This document shows positions 9,604 to 17,345 of a stretch of DNA of 64,000 nt, piece after piece. Source of the DNA: Mucilaginibacter sp. MD40. Its GTDB lineage: Bacteria; Bacteroidota; Bacteroidia; Sphingobacteriales; Sphingobacteriaceae. The stretch covers positions 4,171,004 through 4,235,003 of the forward strand of contig NZ_NRSW01000001.1 in the NCBI RefSeq assembly GCF_002288635.1. Reading direction: 5' to 3'. The position numbers were made by a program, and so were the translations under genes. The notes under the pieces are model-generated. The model did no database searches. It was not told the DNA's origin and saw only the letters and a list, made by a program, of their open reading frames with translations. Positions within the stretch are counted from its first letter, which is position 1. The number at the start of each line of letters is the position of its first letter.

Positions 9604-11604
9604 ATGGAAGAAACCAGAGAGCAGCAAAAACTCCATGGGTTTCTGCAATGCGCCATCTATATATCCATAGGCTTAGAAGCTGCCATTTTTATTTACCATG
9701 ATGCCCCTTTCTGGGGCATTTTCTTTACCCCACTGGATAAGATCAGCCACCTGGTCATTTACTCCGCCCTGGTCTATAGTAAGCTGGCCACGTTTGGCCT
9801 GATCTGCCTGGTCAGCATCGGTACGCTGGCAAAAAAGAAAACAGACCTCGACCCTAAAAAACATATCATCTATCCGCTTACCATCGGTCTGTTTTTATTT
9901 TTCGGCAGCCTTATTTTTGCGGGTCGTGCCTCCCCGGTAGCATTTGCCTATACCACCTGGTATAACCTGCTTTACCTGGTTTGCTCCTTCGCCGGGGCGC
10001 TTATGGTAAGCGTGTCTATGGATAATATTTCCAAGTTCATCAAATCCGGTTTGGGCAAGGACAAATGGAATACCGAGGCCGAGAGCTTTATGCAGCCGGT
10101 TAAAAGGGTAGATACACCTTATTCGGTCAACATTCCCATGCTTTTCTATTACAAAGGAAAGGTGAGAAATGGGTGGATCAATATCTGCAATGTTTTTCGT
10201 GGTACGATGGTGATCGGTACACCAGGTTCCGGAAAATCGTTTAGTATAGTCAATCCCTTTATCCGTCAGCTGATTGCTAAAGAGTTTGCAGTATGTCTGT
10301 ATGATTTCAAATTCCCGGACCTCGGCCATATCGCTTACTACCATTATTTGCTGGCCAAACAAAACGGCAAATTGAAAGGCTTTGCCTTTCATGTCATCAA
10401 TCTTAATGATATTGAAAGAAGCCGCAGGATCAACCCCTGGAAGGCGGATTATATCCGCTCACTGGCCGATGCGGCAGAAACTGCCGAAGCTTTGGTGGAG
10501 GCATTGAAAAAAGGCGACCGCTCAGGTGGCAGTGACCAGTTCTTTACACAATCTGCTATCAATTTTTTAGCCTCATGCGTTTACTTCATGAGCAAGTACA
10601 AAGGGGGCACCTATTCCAGTTTTCCCCATGTGTTGGCCTTGCTTAACCGCTCTTACGAGGAAATATTTAACGCGCTGACCTCCGAGCCGGAACTGCGTTC
10701 CCTGCTATCACCCTTTATGACCGCGTATAACGCTAAGGCATTCGACCAGTTGGAGGGACAGATCGGCACCCTGAAGATATTTATAAGCAGGCTGGCCACA
10801 AAAGAAACCTATTGGGTCTTTTCCGGCAATGACTTTGACCTGAAAATTTCAGCAAAGGAAAATCCCGGAATGCTGGTATTGGCAAACGACCCGAACACCC
10901 AAAATATCAATTCGGCCTGCTATTCGATCATCATCAACCGCCTGACTAAGCTGATCAACACCAAAGGCAATTTGCCTTCGGCCCTGATCGTGGATGAGGT
11001 GCCCACCTTATTTGTTCACCGGGTGGAGAATCTCATTGCAACTGCCCGTTCAAATAAGGTGGCGGTGTTAATGGGGTTACAGGAATTACCTCAATTCAAT
11101 CAGCAATATGGTAAAGATACCGCTGCCACCATCACGGCCGTAGTAGGTACCGTGCTTTCTGGCTCTGTAAGAAATAAGGACACATTGGAATGGTTGGAGC
11201 GCCTATTTGGTAAATCCAAACAGATCGGTGAAGGCCTGTCTATCGACCGCAATAAAACTTCTACGTCCCTGAATGAAAAACTGGAAGCCCTTATCCCGGC
11301 AGGGAAAATCGCATCACTCAATTCCGGCGAGATGGTTGGCGTAATTGCCGCCGATGCACAGGAAAAGTTTACCGGCCAATTTGAAACTTCCGCCATCAAC
11401 TGCCGGATCAATCTCGATATGGAAGCCATTAAAAGGGAGGAAAAAGGCTATAAAACTTTGCCGTCCTTTTATGATTTTGGCGGGAAGCTCGATGAAAAAC
11501 TCCGGCAGAACTTTAACCATATCAGCCAGGAAATACAGGAAATGGTATTGGCATTCAAGCCACCTACACCGGTTATACCAGTTAAAGCCACCATGAGAAA
11601 ATGA
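9604..11604 (+). CDS. VirD4-like type IV coupling protein (MobC/TraG-type ATPase)
   Basis: A 666-residue inner-membrane ATPase that delivers the relaxase-DNA complex to the mating channel. About four hydrophobic segments occupy roughly residues 15-140. The ATPase domain follows, with Walker A in GTPGSGKSFS (about residue 206) and Walker B in ALIVDEVP (about 460), then the conserved ARSNKVAVLMGLQELPQF segment typical of coupling proteins. ATG 9604 is preferred because the in-frame GTG 9574 lies in a terminator hairpin. In CTnDOT nomenclature the equivalent protein is MobC. The gene overlaps the next one by 4 bases. No relaxase or MobB gene is visible in this window; these should lie to the left. 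Confidence 0.9.
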   Translation: MEETREQQKLHGFLQCAIYISIGLEAAIFIYHDAPFWGIFFTPLDKISHLVIYSALVYSKLATFGLICLVSIGTLAKKKTDLDPKKHIIYPLTIGLFLFFGSLIFAGRASPVAFAYTTWYNLLYLVCSFAGALMVSVSMDNISKFIKSGLGKDKWNTEAESFMQPVKRVDTPYSVNIPMLFYYKGKVRNGWINICNVFRGTMVIGTPGSGKSFSIVNPFIRQLIAKEFAVCLYDFKFPDLGHIAYYHYLLAKQNGKLKGFAFHVINLNDIERSRRINPWKADYIRSLADAAETAEALVEALKKGDRSGGSDQFFTQSAINFLASCVYFMSKYKGGTYSSFPHVLALLNRSYEEIFNALTSEPELRSLLSPFMTAYNAKAFDQLEGQIGTLKIFISRLATKETYWVFSGNDFDLKISAKENPGMLVLANDPNTQNINSACYSIIINRLTKLINTKGNLPSALIVDEVPTLFVHRVENLIATARSNKVAVLMGLQELPQFNQQYGKDTAATITAVVGTVLSGSVRNKDTLEWLERLFGKSKQIGEGLSIDRNKTSTSLNEKLEALIPAGKIASLNSGEMVGVIAADAQEKFTGQFETSAINCRINLDMEAIKREEKGYKTLPSFYDFGGKLDEKLRQNFNHISQEIQEMVLAFKPPTPVIPVKATMRK

Positions 11605-12020
11605 AAGAAGAACCTAATGAAATACAATTACCCCACTATTTGCTGGTACACCCTGATTTGAAAGATGACCCAGTACAAAAACAAGGTGAGATCGGGTTTA
11701 TTACGGCAGCGATCCTGAACACCGATGAGTTTTATGTGGGTTTTGACGACCACCTGATTGGTTTCTATGGTGCTGACGCGCTGCTCACTTTTAAAGAGCC
11801 GAGCGAAATCTATGATTTTATGCATCAAAATGCGCTGACCTTATCCGTGGATGATTTTAAAGACTTGAAAAACATCGCGCTGTTGTTAGATCATGGAACG
11901 CAAAAACATATCCGCACTGCCATGGAATTGGTTAAAAAGAACGGTAACATTCACGATGCGGTAACCATTGGTTTAGACAAGTTTCTTGGAATAGATCAAA
12001 CCAGGGGCTTGAAAAGATAG
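11601..12020 (+). CDS. Paralogous ICE accessory protein, copy 1 of 3
   Basis: A 139-residue soluble protein, ATGA-overlapped with the coupling-protein gene. It shares with the next two genes a pattern of V-x-P-x-L, then G-x-IG, then YVGF or similar, then A-x-x-LL-x-LK, then a helical C-terminal half containing LL-x-x-G. The first half looks like a small beta domain, the second is helical. It ends in LKR. I do not recognise a named family. Tandem triplication inside the transfer operon, directly after the coupling protein, points to a conjugation accessory role. Confidence 0.75.
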   Translation: MKEEPNEIQLPHYLLVHPDLKDDPVQKQGEIGFITAAILNTDEFYVGFDDHLIGFYGADALLTFKEPSEIYDFMHQNALTLSVDDFKDLKNIALLLDHGTQKHIRTAMELVKKNGNIHDAVTIGLDKFLGIDQTRGLKR

Positions 12021-12076
12021 CGACTTACAGGCAGAACGGCCATTTATAAATCAAACAAACATTTAAAGCAATAAAC

Positions 12077-12481
12077 ATGAAACAGGAAGAAACCATGGGA
12101 TTAATGGTCATGGTCAGCCCGGTCCTCTGGACTTCTGACCATTGTGGCAAAATCGGCCTCATTGAATTTACAAACTTTGAGGCTGATAAAATATGGGTAG
12201 GATTTGAGGACGAGGAAGTAGGTTCTTTCAGCGCTAAAACACTGTTTGTCCTGAAAACTACCGAAGAATTAAAGGAATTGGCGGAAAAGTTCAAGTCTGT
12301 GCAATGGCCGCCTGTAGCTCAAAATCTGCAAACCCTGGCTTTGCTACAGGCATCCGGGGCACCCGAGCAACTGAAAAAAGCCTATATACTTATACAGGAT
12401 GACCCGGAACTTCATCGCGAAGCTACCATCCGGTTAAACGAGGTCATGGACTTAACGCCGACACGAAAAGTTGGCAGGTAA
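12077..12481 (+). CDS. Paralogous ICE accessory protein, copy 2 of 3
   Basis: A 134-residue protein with the same two-part layout as its neighbours: VSPVLW, then GKIGLI, IWVGFED, AKTLFVLK, and a helical half with LALLQASGAPEQLKKA. It ends in RKVGR. The three copies have diverged to low identity, so this is an old family expansion and not a recent duplication. Function unknown. ATG 12077 gives the conserved N-terminus. Confidence 0.75.
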   Translation: MKQEETMGLMVMVSPVLWTSDHCGKIGLIEFTNFEADKIWVGFEDEEVGSFSAKTLFVLKTTEELKELAEKFKSVQWPPVAQNLQTLALLQASGAPEQLKKAYILIQDDPELHREATIRLNEVMDLTPTRKVGR

Positions 12482-12501
12482 TCATTAAACAATTAAACAT
12501 C

Positions 12502-12909
12502 ATGGAAAATCAAACTTTAGCCGGTACACTCGTTTTGGTGAAGCCGGATTTAGAAATTGGCCCCGATGCAAAACGGGGCCAGATTGGCGTGTTAACCTAT
12601 GCCAGGTCTGAAACAGAAAACTATGTAAAGTTCCCGGAAGGTGGGGAGGCCTATTATCCTGCGGAGCAGGTGTTGATGCTCAAGGATAAACAGGAGATCT
12701 TTAATGACCTGACCAGCAACGGCTCGTCCATGCCGCTCAATGATTTTAAGGGTATGTATAAGATTATGCTGTTGCAGGACAGGGGCACATCTCAGGCCCT
12801 GTACGCTGCTTTAGCTATCGCCAATGATCATCCCGGTTTACAGGAAAAAGTGTTGGACTCCATCAGTCCAGCACAAAAACAGGAACTGGCCAAAACGTAT
12901 AGCCGATGA
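12502..12909 (+). CDS. Paralogous ICE accessory protein, copy 3 of 3
   Basis: A 135-residue third member of the tandem family: VKPDLEIG, GQIGVLTY, NYVKFPEG, AEQVLMLK, then IMLLQDRGTSQALYAA. It ends in TYSR. The stop codon overlaps the start of the M23 peptidase gene (ATGA), suggesting coupled translation. No catalytic motif or membrane segment is visible. Function unknown. Confidence 0.75.
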   Translation: MENQTLAGTLVLVKPDLEIGPDAKRGQIGVLTYARSETENYVKFPEGGEAYYPAEQVLMLKDKQEIFNDLTSNGSSMPLNDFKGMYKIMLLQDRGTSQALYAALAIANDHPGLQEKVLDSISPAQKQELAKTYSR

Positions 12910-13370
12910 AACTACTGATCAGCTTTTACCTGGTCTGCCTGCCCCTCAAACATCTTAAAATAAATTCAGAATACGGTTGCCGCATCCACCCGCTTACCGG
13001 CAAATATGCCATGCATGCGGGTGTTGATCTCAAAGCCCGCCATGATACCGTCTACGCTATCCTGAGTGGTTTGGTCAGATCCACCGGCTATGATAATGGC
13101 CTGGGTATAAACATTCGGCTGACCCATGGCGCGGTTGAATCCATATACGGTCACCTCAGTCAAATTTTTGTAATACCCACCGATAGCGTAACCGCTGGTG
13201 AGCCTATCGGCATCACCGGGGCTACCGGACACGTGACCGGCGAGCACCTGCACTTCAGCATTTGCTACGGGCATCAATACATCAATCCAATCAAATTTTT
13301 ATATGAACTGCTAATTAAACAAGAACATGAGCAAAAATTTCAAAGCACTTCCCGTTCAGCTTTCAGATAA
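12906..13370 (+). CDS. M23-family peptidoglycan endopeptidase of the transfer operon
   Basis: A 154-residue LytM/M23 zinc peptidase. The metal ligands are visible as H37 and D41 in HAGVDL and H116 in EHLHF, with H114 as the catalytic histidine; the SEYGCRIHPLTGKYAMHAG stretch is typical of the family. A short hydrophobic N-terminus could act as a signal. Such enzymes open the cell wall locally for mating-channel assembly. The gene overlaps the preceding gene by 4 bases and the next by 44 bases, so its last 14 codons are shared with the ArdC-like start in another frame. Confidence 0.85.
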   Translation: MKLLISFYLVCLPLKHLKINSEYGCRIHPLTGKYAMHAGVDLKARHDTVYAILSGLVRSTGYDNGLGINIRLTHGAVESIYGHLSQIFVIPTDSVTAGEPIGITGATGHVTGEHLHFSICYGHQYINPIKFLYELLIKQEHEQKFQSTSRSAFR

Positions 13371-14502
13371 GCTGATCGCGGAGATCAAGGAGGGTAATTC
13401 CCTGTTTCAAAAATCGATTAAAGATAATGGCATGCCCGCTTTTGTCAAGCCGATAAATCCAACCACCGGGAAAGGCTATAGCGCAATGAACGCGCTGATC
13501 CTGGGCATGCAACGTCACGACGACCCGCGCTGGATGTCGGCCGATGCTGCCCGCTATGCAGGTAATTGGGTAAAAAAGGACGAAAAGGGCACCCTAATCG
13601 AGTTCCCGAAAACAAGCGATATTCAGGCCATCCGTACAGCGGAAGGAAAAACGATCAAGGATGATCAAGGCGTCACCCAAACTAAAACAGTAGAATTTGA
13701 CAAGCCACAGCGCGGCCAGGCCTTCCTTTTTAACGCGGAACAGATGAAGGACATCATGCCTTTAGACGAATTTTTTCAGAAACAGGAAGCGGAACAAACG
13801 CTGGACCCGACAGAGCGGGCCATGAAACTTGTTCATGATAGCAAAGTGGAGATCATTCATGGCGGTCAGGAGGCTTATTATGATAAACAACATGATGTGA
13901 TCTTCCTGCCCGAGCCTGAGACTTTTGGCAACGAGGTGAAATATCTGCAAGCCGCTATTCATCAATTAGCCCATGCGACCGGGCATGAAAGCCGTCTGAA
14001 CCGCCCTATGGAAGGCAAGTTCGGTTCAATGGAGTATGCACGCGAAGAATTACGCGCGGCGATTGCCGGCGTTCTGATTGGCGGTGAGTTAAAGATCGGC
14101 CACAATTTCGGACACCAGGCGGCCTACATGAATAGCTTCGCCAAGATCTTAAAAGATGAGCCTTTTGAAATCGCCAAGGCTTCCAGGGATGCGCAAAAGA
14201 TCGCGAATCTCCTGTTAGGTGTAAATCAGAAAAGGGAGCAGAAGCAGGGTGCGGAAGCGGGTTTTAAAAAAGGGGACGAGATCGCCTATATGGATACAAC
14301 CTACAAGGTGCTGGAGACATACAAAACCAAAAGCATCAAAGTGGAAGATGCCGAAGGTACCCGCAAAGTATTAAAACCCGAATATGGTCTTTATAAATCC
14401 TTGCTGGAAGCCAAAACAAATCCGCGCGAACCAGAGATGGTGCTGGAAGAAGAACAGGGCCAGTCCGAGGAGCAGGGTCAGCAACATAAAATAGGCCGTT
14501 AG
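13327..14502 (+). CDS. ArdC-like antirestriction protein with degenerate zincin site
   Basis: A 391-residue protein. The N-terminal ~140 residues match the ArdC ssDNA-binding domain layout (NPTTGKGYSAMNALIL, DDPRWMSADAARYAGNWVKK, then QRGQAFLFN). From about residue 160 follows a zincin-type metallopeptidase domain with HQLAHATGHESRL and the downstream YAREELRAAIAG segment. The family motif is HExxH; here codon CAA gives glutamine in place of the catalytic glutamate, so proteolytic activity is doubtful. A linker and a small KGDEIAYMDTTYKVLE domain follow. It ends in HKIGR. ArdC proteins protect incoming DNA from restriction, and some are transferred to recipients. Confidence 0.82.
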   Translation: MSKNFKALPVQLSDKLIAEIKEGNSLFQKSIKDNGMPAFVKPINPTTGKGYSAMNALILGMQRHDDPRWMSADAARYAGNWVKKDEKGTLIEFPKTSDIQAIRTAEGKTIKDDQGVTQTKTVEFDKPQRGQAFLFNAEQMKDIMPLDEFFQKQEAEQTLDPTERAMKLVHDSKVEIIHGGQEAYYDKQHDVIFLPEPETFGNEVKYLQAAIHQLAHATGHESRLNRPMEGKFGSMEYAREELRAAIAGVLIGGELKIGHNFGHQAAYMNSFAKILKDEPFEIAKASRDAQKIANLLLGVNQKREQKQGAEAGFKKGDEIAYMDTTYKVLETYKTKSIKVEDAEGTRKVLKPEYGLYKSLLEAKTNPREPEMVLEEEQGQSEEQGQQHKIGR

Positions 14503-14503
14503 T

Positions 14504-15274
14504 ATGAATCCGATAATGTTTCAAGAAAATGAACTCCCGGTCAAGGACCTGGAGACTATAGGGCTGGCAACAGGCGGTCAACTCCTGTTAAACGTCGATG
14601 ACCTGAAGGCTTTGCTTTCAGGTCGCCGCACAAGCTTAATGGAACTGCATGACCTGGAAGCCGAAAATGTCAAAATCAAATCGATCAATGCCAAAATATC
14701 ACTGAAGCCAAATGAAAAGGGTCAGCTGGATCTTTTGATCCACCCGATTTACCGGAATGCGGAGATACCTGATCTGTTGACCAATGATGAAGCCCTGCAA
14801 CTGCAAAAGGGTGAAGTTGGCAGCGTGCTGAGAATTGCCCTCGATAACCATGGCAATAAGAAGGAAATGCTGGTCGAATATGACCCGGAAACAAAGGAGT
14901 TTATTGTTTCGGATACAGAGAAGATCTTAGCCCCTGATATGGTCAATAATGAATTCCTGACCCAGGCTCAAAAAGAGAATTACCGGAAGGGCAAGGAAGT
15001 GCAGATACCTGATGGCACCCGCTTCAGCTATTCGGCAACAGATAAGCACGGCATCCGCTCCAATAAACTGGCACTGGTTGCATCCATCCTGATGGATGGC
15101 GGTTTATCCTATATGGTATTTAAGGGGCTGAATGCCTTATTCAACCAGAAGCGTGACCAAAAGGCTGCTGAGAAATTGAGTCCCGGTTATTACCAGGCGA
15201 TCAAGGATATTGAAAACCAGCATGGGTTCAAGCCGCATGAGTTTGAGCGCTCGCAATCCCGAAAAGGACGGTAA
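14504..15274 (+). CDS. DUF4099/DUF3945-like ICE protein
   Basis: A 256-residue soluble protein. The N-terminal ~60 residues (LETIGLATGGQLLLNVDDLK, then LLSGRRTSLMEL) resemble DUF4099. The middle carries the DUF3945-like pattern FLTQAQKENYRKGKEVQI. These domains recur in Bacteroidota conjugative elements; their biochemical role is not established. The start lies 1 base after the ArdC-like stop. The C-terminus is very basic, ending in SRKGR. Family assignment is from remembered pattern, not from a search. Confidence 0.65.
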   Translation: MNPIMFQENELPVKDLETIGLATGGQLLLNVDDLKALLSGRRTSLMELHDLEAENVKIKSINAKISLKPNEKGQLDLLIHPIYRNAEIPDLLTNDEALQLQKGEVGSVLRIALDNHGNKKEMLVEYDPETKEFIVSDTEKILAPDMVNNEFLTQAQKENYRKGKEVQIPDGTRFSYSATDKHGIRSNKLALVASILMDGGLSYMVFKGLNALFNQKRDQKAAEKLSPGYYQAIKDIENQHGFKPHEFERSQSRKGR

Positions 15275-15279
15275 GGTCA

Positions 15280-15876
15280 ATGAATCCACTTTTAACAGGG
15301 CTTGGCATTTCTTTGGAGATCCAGGCTTTTTTTGGGGCAGCAAGTGAAATAACCTTTAGCTATGGCGATCAGTTTGAGCGATATGGCTCAGATTATCATA
15401 TTGTGCCCTCCACCCATAACCTTTGGGTGGCCGGCCTGCCTAATGCAACCCATCTGATCATTACTTATTCAGTTATGGAAGCGATGGCGTTTATCACGCT
15501 TAATCGCCATCGTTTTCCACGGCTGGAGCAACTGGCATTTGTGGCTATCGGCAATAGGCTGCATGTAGAACAGGGAGATTGGCTTAGGGAGAATTTTCCT
15601 GGGCGAAAAGTTACCCTGGTTTTCGGCAAAGACATGATCGGGCATATTACCGATATCAAATTAGCTGCGGCTATCAAGGGTATATTGCTGAGGATAACTT
15701 CTAAGGATAACGAAATCCATATTTACCGTGATAAATGGTTACAGATATTTACGCAGGAGCAAATTTCCCTGCATGCTTTTCAGGAAGCTTTCGGTATTCG
15801 CCCTCGCTTCCGAACCGGCAAGCCGGTTCAATCATTAACTTTTTTAGACCAATTAAAATATGACTCAGAACGATGA
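15280..15876 (+). CDS. ICE protein, possibly a degenerate Toprim-like domain
   Basis: A 198-residue soluble protein, 5 bases after the DUF4099 gene and overlapping the next gene by 17 bases. The order ITYSVMEAMAF, then FVAIGN, then VTLVFGKDMIGHITDIKLAA parallels the Toprim layout (an E motif, a small-residue strand, a DxD helix), but the first aspartate position reads glycine (FGKD). If the fold is right, the catalytic metal site is altered. The homology is tentative; otherwise the protein is unrecognised. It ends in DSER. Confidence 0.5.
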   Translation: MNPLLTGLGISLEIQAFFGAASEITFSYGDQFERYGSDYHIVPSTHNLWVAGLPNATHLIITYSVMEAMAFITLNRHRFPRLEQLAFVAIGNRLHVEQGDWLRENFPGRKVTLVFGKDMIGHITDIKLAAAIKGILLRITSKDNEIHIYRDKWLQIFTQEQISLHAFQEAFGIRPRFRTGKPVQSLTFLDQLKYDSER

Positions 15877-16318
15877 TATTTTATTAAGGCCGGCCATGCT
15901 GTTCGCCTTTTTCAAAGCGTTCCCGCTTATCCTGTTAGCGCTGACTTTTCTACTGCTGGCTTGGTACCTCTCGCCTTATTTTGTTCTATTTAGCCCCGCC
16001 GTATGCGGCGTTGCCTGGTACCGTCTGCTATACATCCGGAGTTTTAAGTATTTGGTTAGCGCGGAGTATATCCTGATCACAAAAGGAATATTCTTTAAAC
16101 GCATTGACCAGGTGGAAATGTTTCGGGTGAAGGATTACATTATCACACAGCCTTTCATTTTACAAATTTGCAGGCTAATGTACCTCACCTTAAAAAGTAC
16201 AGATGAAGAAAACAAGGTTATCCGTTTGGAAGGTATTCCTGAATCCGGCATCCTTGATACCATCCGCGATAGGGTTTTGAGCGCCCGTAAAAACAATAAT
16301 ATTTACGAAATAAATTAA
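15860..16318 (+). CDS. bPH2-domain membrane protein (YdbS-like), copy 1
   Basis: A 152-residue protein with two adjacent transmembrane segments at about residues 15-60, followed by a bacterial PH domain recognised by SAEYILITKGIFFKRIDQVE and the DYIITQPFILQICRLMYLTL stretch. This is the DUF304/bPH2 layout. A second copy with the same layout lies at 16844-17341. PH-like membrane proteins are not a standard part of the conjugation machinery, so their job here is unknown. Confidence 0.75.
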   Translation: MTQNDDILLRPAMLFAFFKAFPLILLALTFLLLAWYLSPYFVLFSPAVCGVAWYRLLYIRSFKYLVSAEYILITKGIFFKRIDQVEMFRVKDYIITQPFILQICRLMYLTLKSTDEENKVIRLEGIPESGILDTIRDRVLSARKNNNIYEIN

Positions 16319-16365
16319 CTAAACGCTTGGATATTGCTAACTTATTTAGTAATTTTAATTAATAA

Positions 16366-16653
16366 ATGAATGTCATGAAAGCGATTGTACGTAACATCTT
16401 ATTAGCCTGTATCATTTCCATGTTTGCCTTTTTTGGGGCAGTTGCACGGAAGCATACCAAGGCTGAAATGACTGAAGCACAAAAGGCAGAGGCGAGAAAG
16501 GAGACTTTAACCTGTTTGGCGGTTGCCTTCATTGCCTGCGGTGCCTGTGCATGGAGGTGTAACGTTCTTTATAAAAGAATTAATGAAGAGCGGGAGTACC
16601 AGCGCAGGTTTAACGATTACATGCGTAATTCTGCGTTTAACAGGCATTATTAA
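16366..16653 (+). CDS. Small hypothetical membrane protein
   Basis: A 95-residue protein with two hydrophobic segments (about residues 8-27 and 47-62) separated by an acidic/basic helix rich in Lys, Glu and Ala. An internal ATG at 16375 is an alternative start. It sits between the two bPH2 proteins, so the three may act together at the membrane. Family not recognised. Confidence 0.55.
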   Translation: MNVMKAIVRNILLACIISMFAFFGAVARKHTKAEMTEAQKAEARKETLTCLAVAFIACGACAWRCNVLYKRINEEREYQRRFNDYMRNSAFNRHY

Positions 16654-16843
16654 ATTTAATTATTAATTTAGCAGCATCTTAAAAGCCGGCATTCCTGCCG
16701 CGCAATTGTGATAAGGTTTAGGTTGAAAGTCTCCGGCAGCGAGTGTTTGGGGACTTTTATTTTTAGCCCAATCCCAATTATCCCGGCCATACAAGTCCCG
16801 GCCAGGACAGTCTATCCCATTAATTGACCCTTTAATTATCGTT

Positions 16844-17341
16844 ATGAGAAATCCATCGATGGGTATCGTGCCGTTAAGGCCGTCTATCCGATATATGTTA
16901 ATTTGTACAGCCCCCTGGCTTATTCTGTTTTATGGACTTCTACTTGCCACTCTTCTGGTAAGTCCTTTTGCCCTGATCGTATGCTGGCTATCATTGCTGG
17001 CCTTCTTTTATCACCTGTTCTTGCTTTGCGCGGAATCTTATGTGATGAGCCCCGATCTTTTTATAGTGAACAAAGGCTTGTTGCAAAAATCGGTAACCTG
17101 CCTGCCGCACCTTCAATTAAAAGATTATCGCGTTCATCAAAGCAGGCTGATGAACTATCTTGACATTGTTACCATTTCCTTTGTTACCAAAGATGATCAG
17201 CAACTGATGATCAAATTAAAAGGTATTGATCGAACCGCTTTACAAAGCGCTTATCGAAATATCATTGATCAACTCGAAAGCAGGCAGGCCGGTTGTAAAT
17301 ATCTCCTTGATTTATTCGAAAAACTCACACATCATCAATAG
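16844..17341 (+). CDS. bPH2-domain membrane protein, copy 2
   Basis: A 165-residue protein with two TM segments (about residues 15-62) and a bPH2-type domain (SPDLFIVNKGLLQKSVTCLP, then DYRVHQSRLMNYLDIVTI). It is clearly paralogous in layout to the protein at 15860-16318. A 190-base gap precedes it, so it may have its own promoter. Its stop lies 4 bases before the next gene. Confidence 0.72.
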   Translation: MRNPSMGIVPLRPSIRYMLICTAPWLILFYGLLLATLLVSPFALIVCWLSLLAFFYHLFLLCAESYVMSPDLFIVNKGLLQKSVTCLPHLQLKDYRVHQSRLMNYLDIVTISFVTKDDQQLMIKLKGIDRTALQSAYRNIIDQLESRQAGCKYLLDLFEKLTHHQ

Positions 17342-17345
17342 CAGT

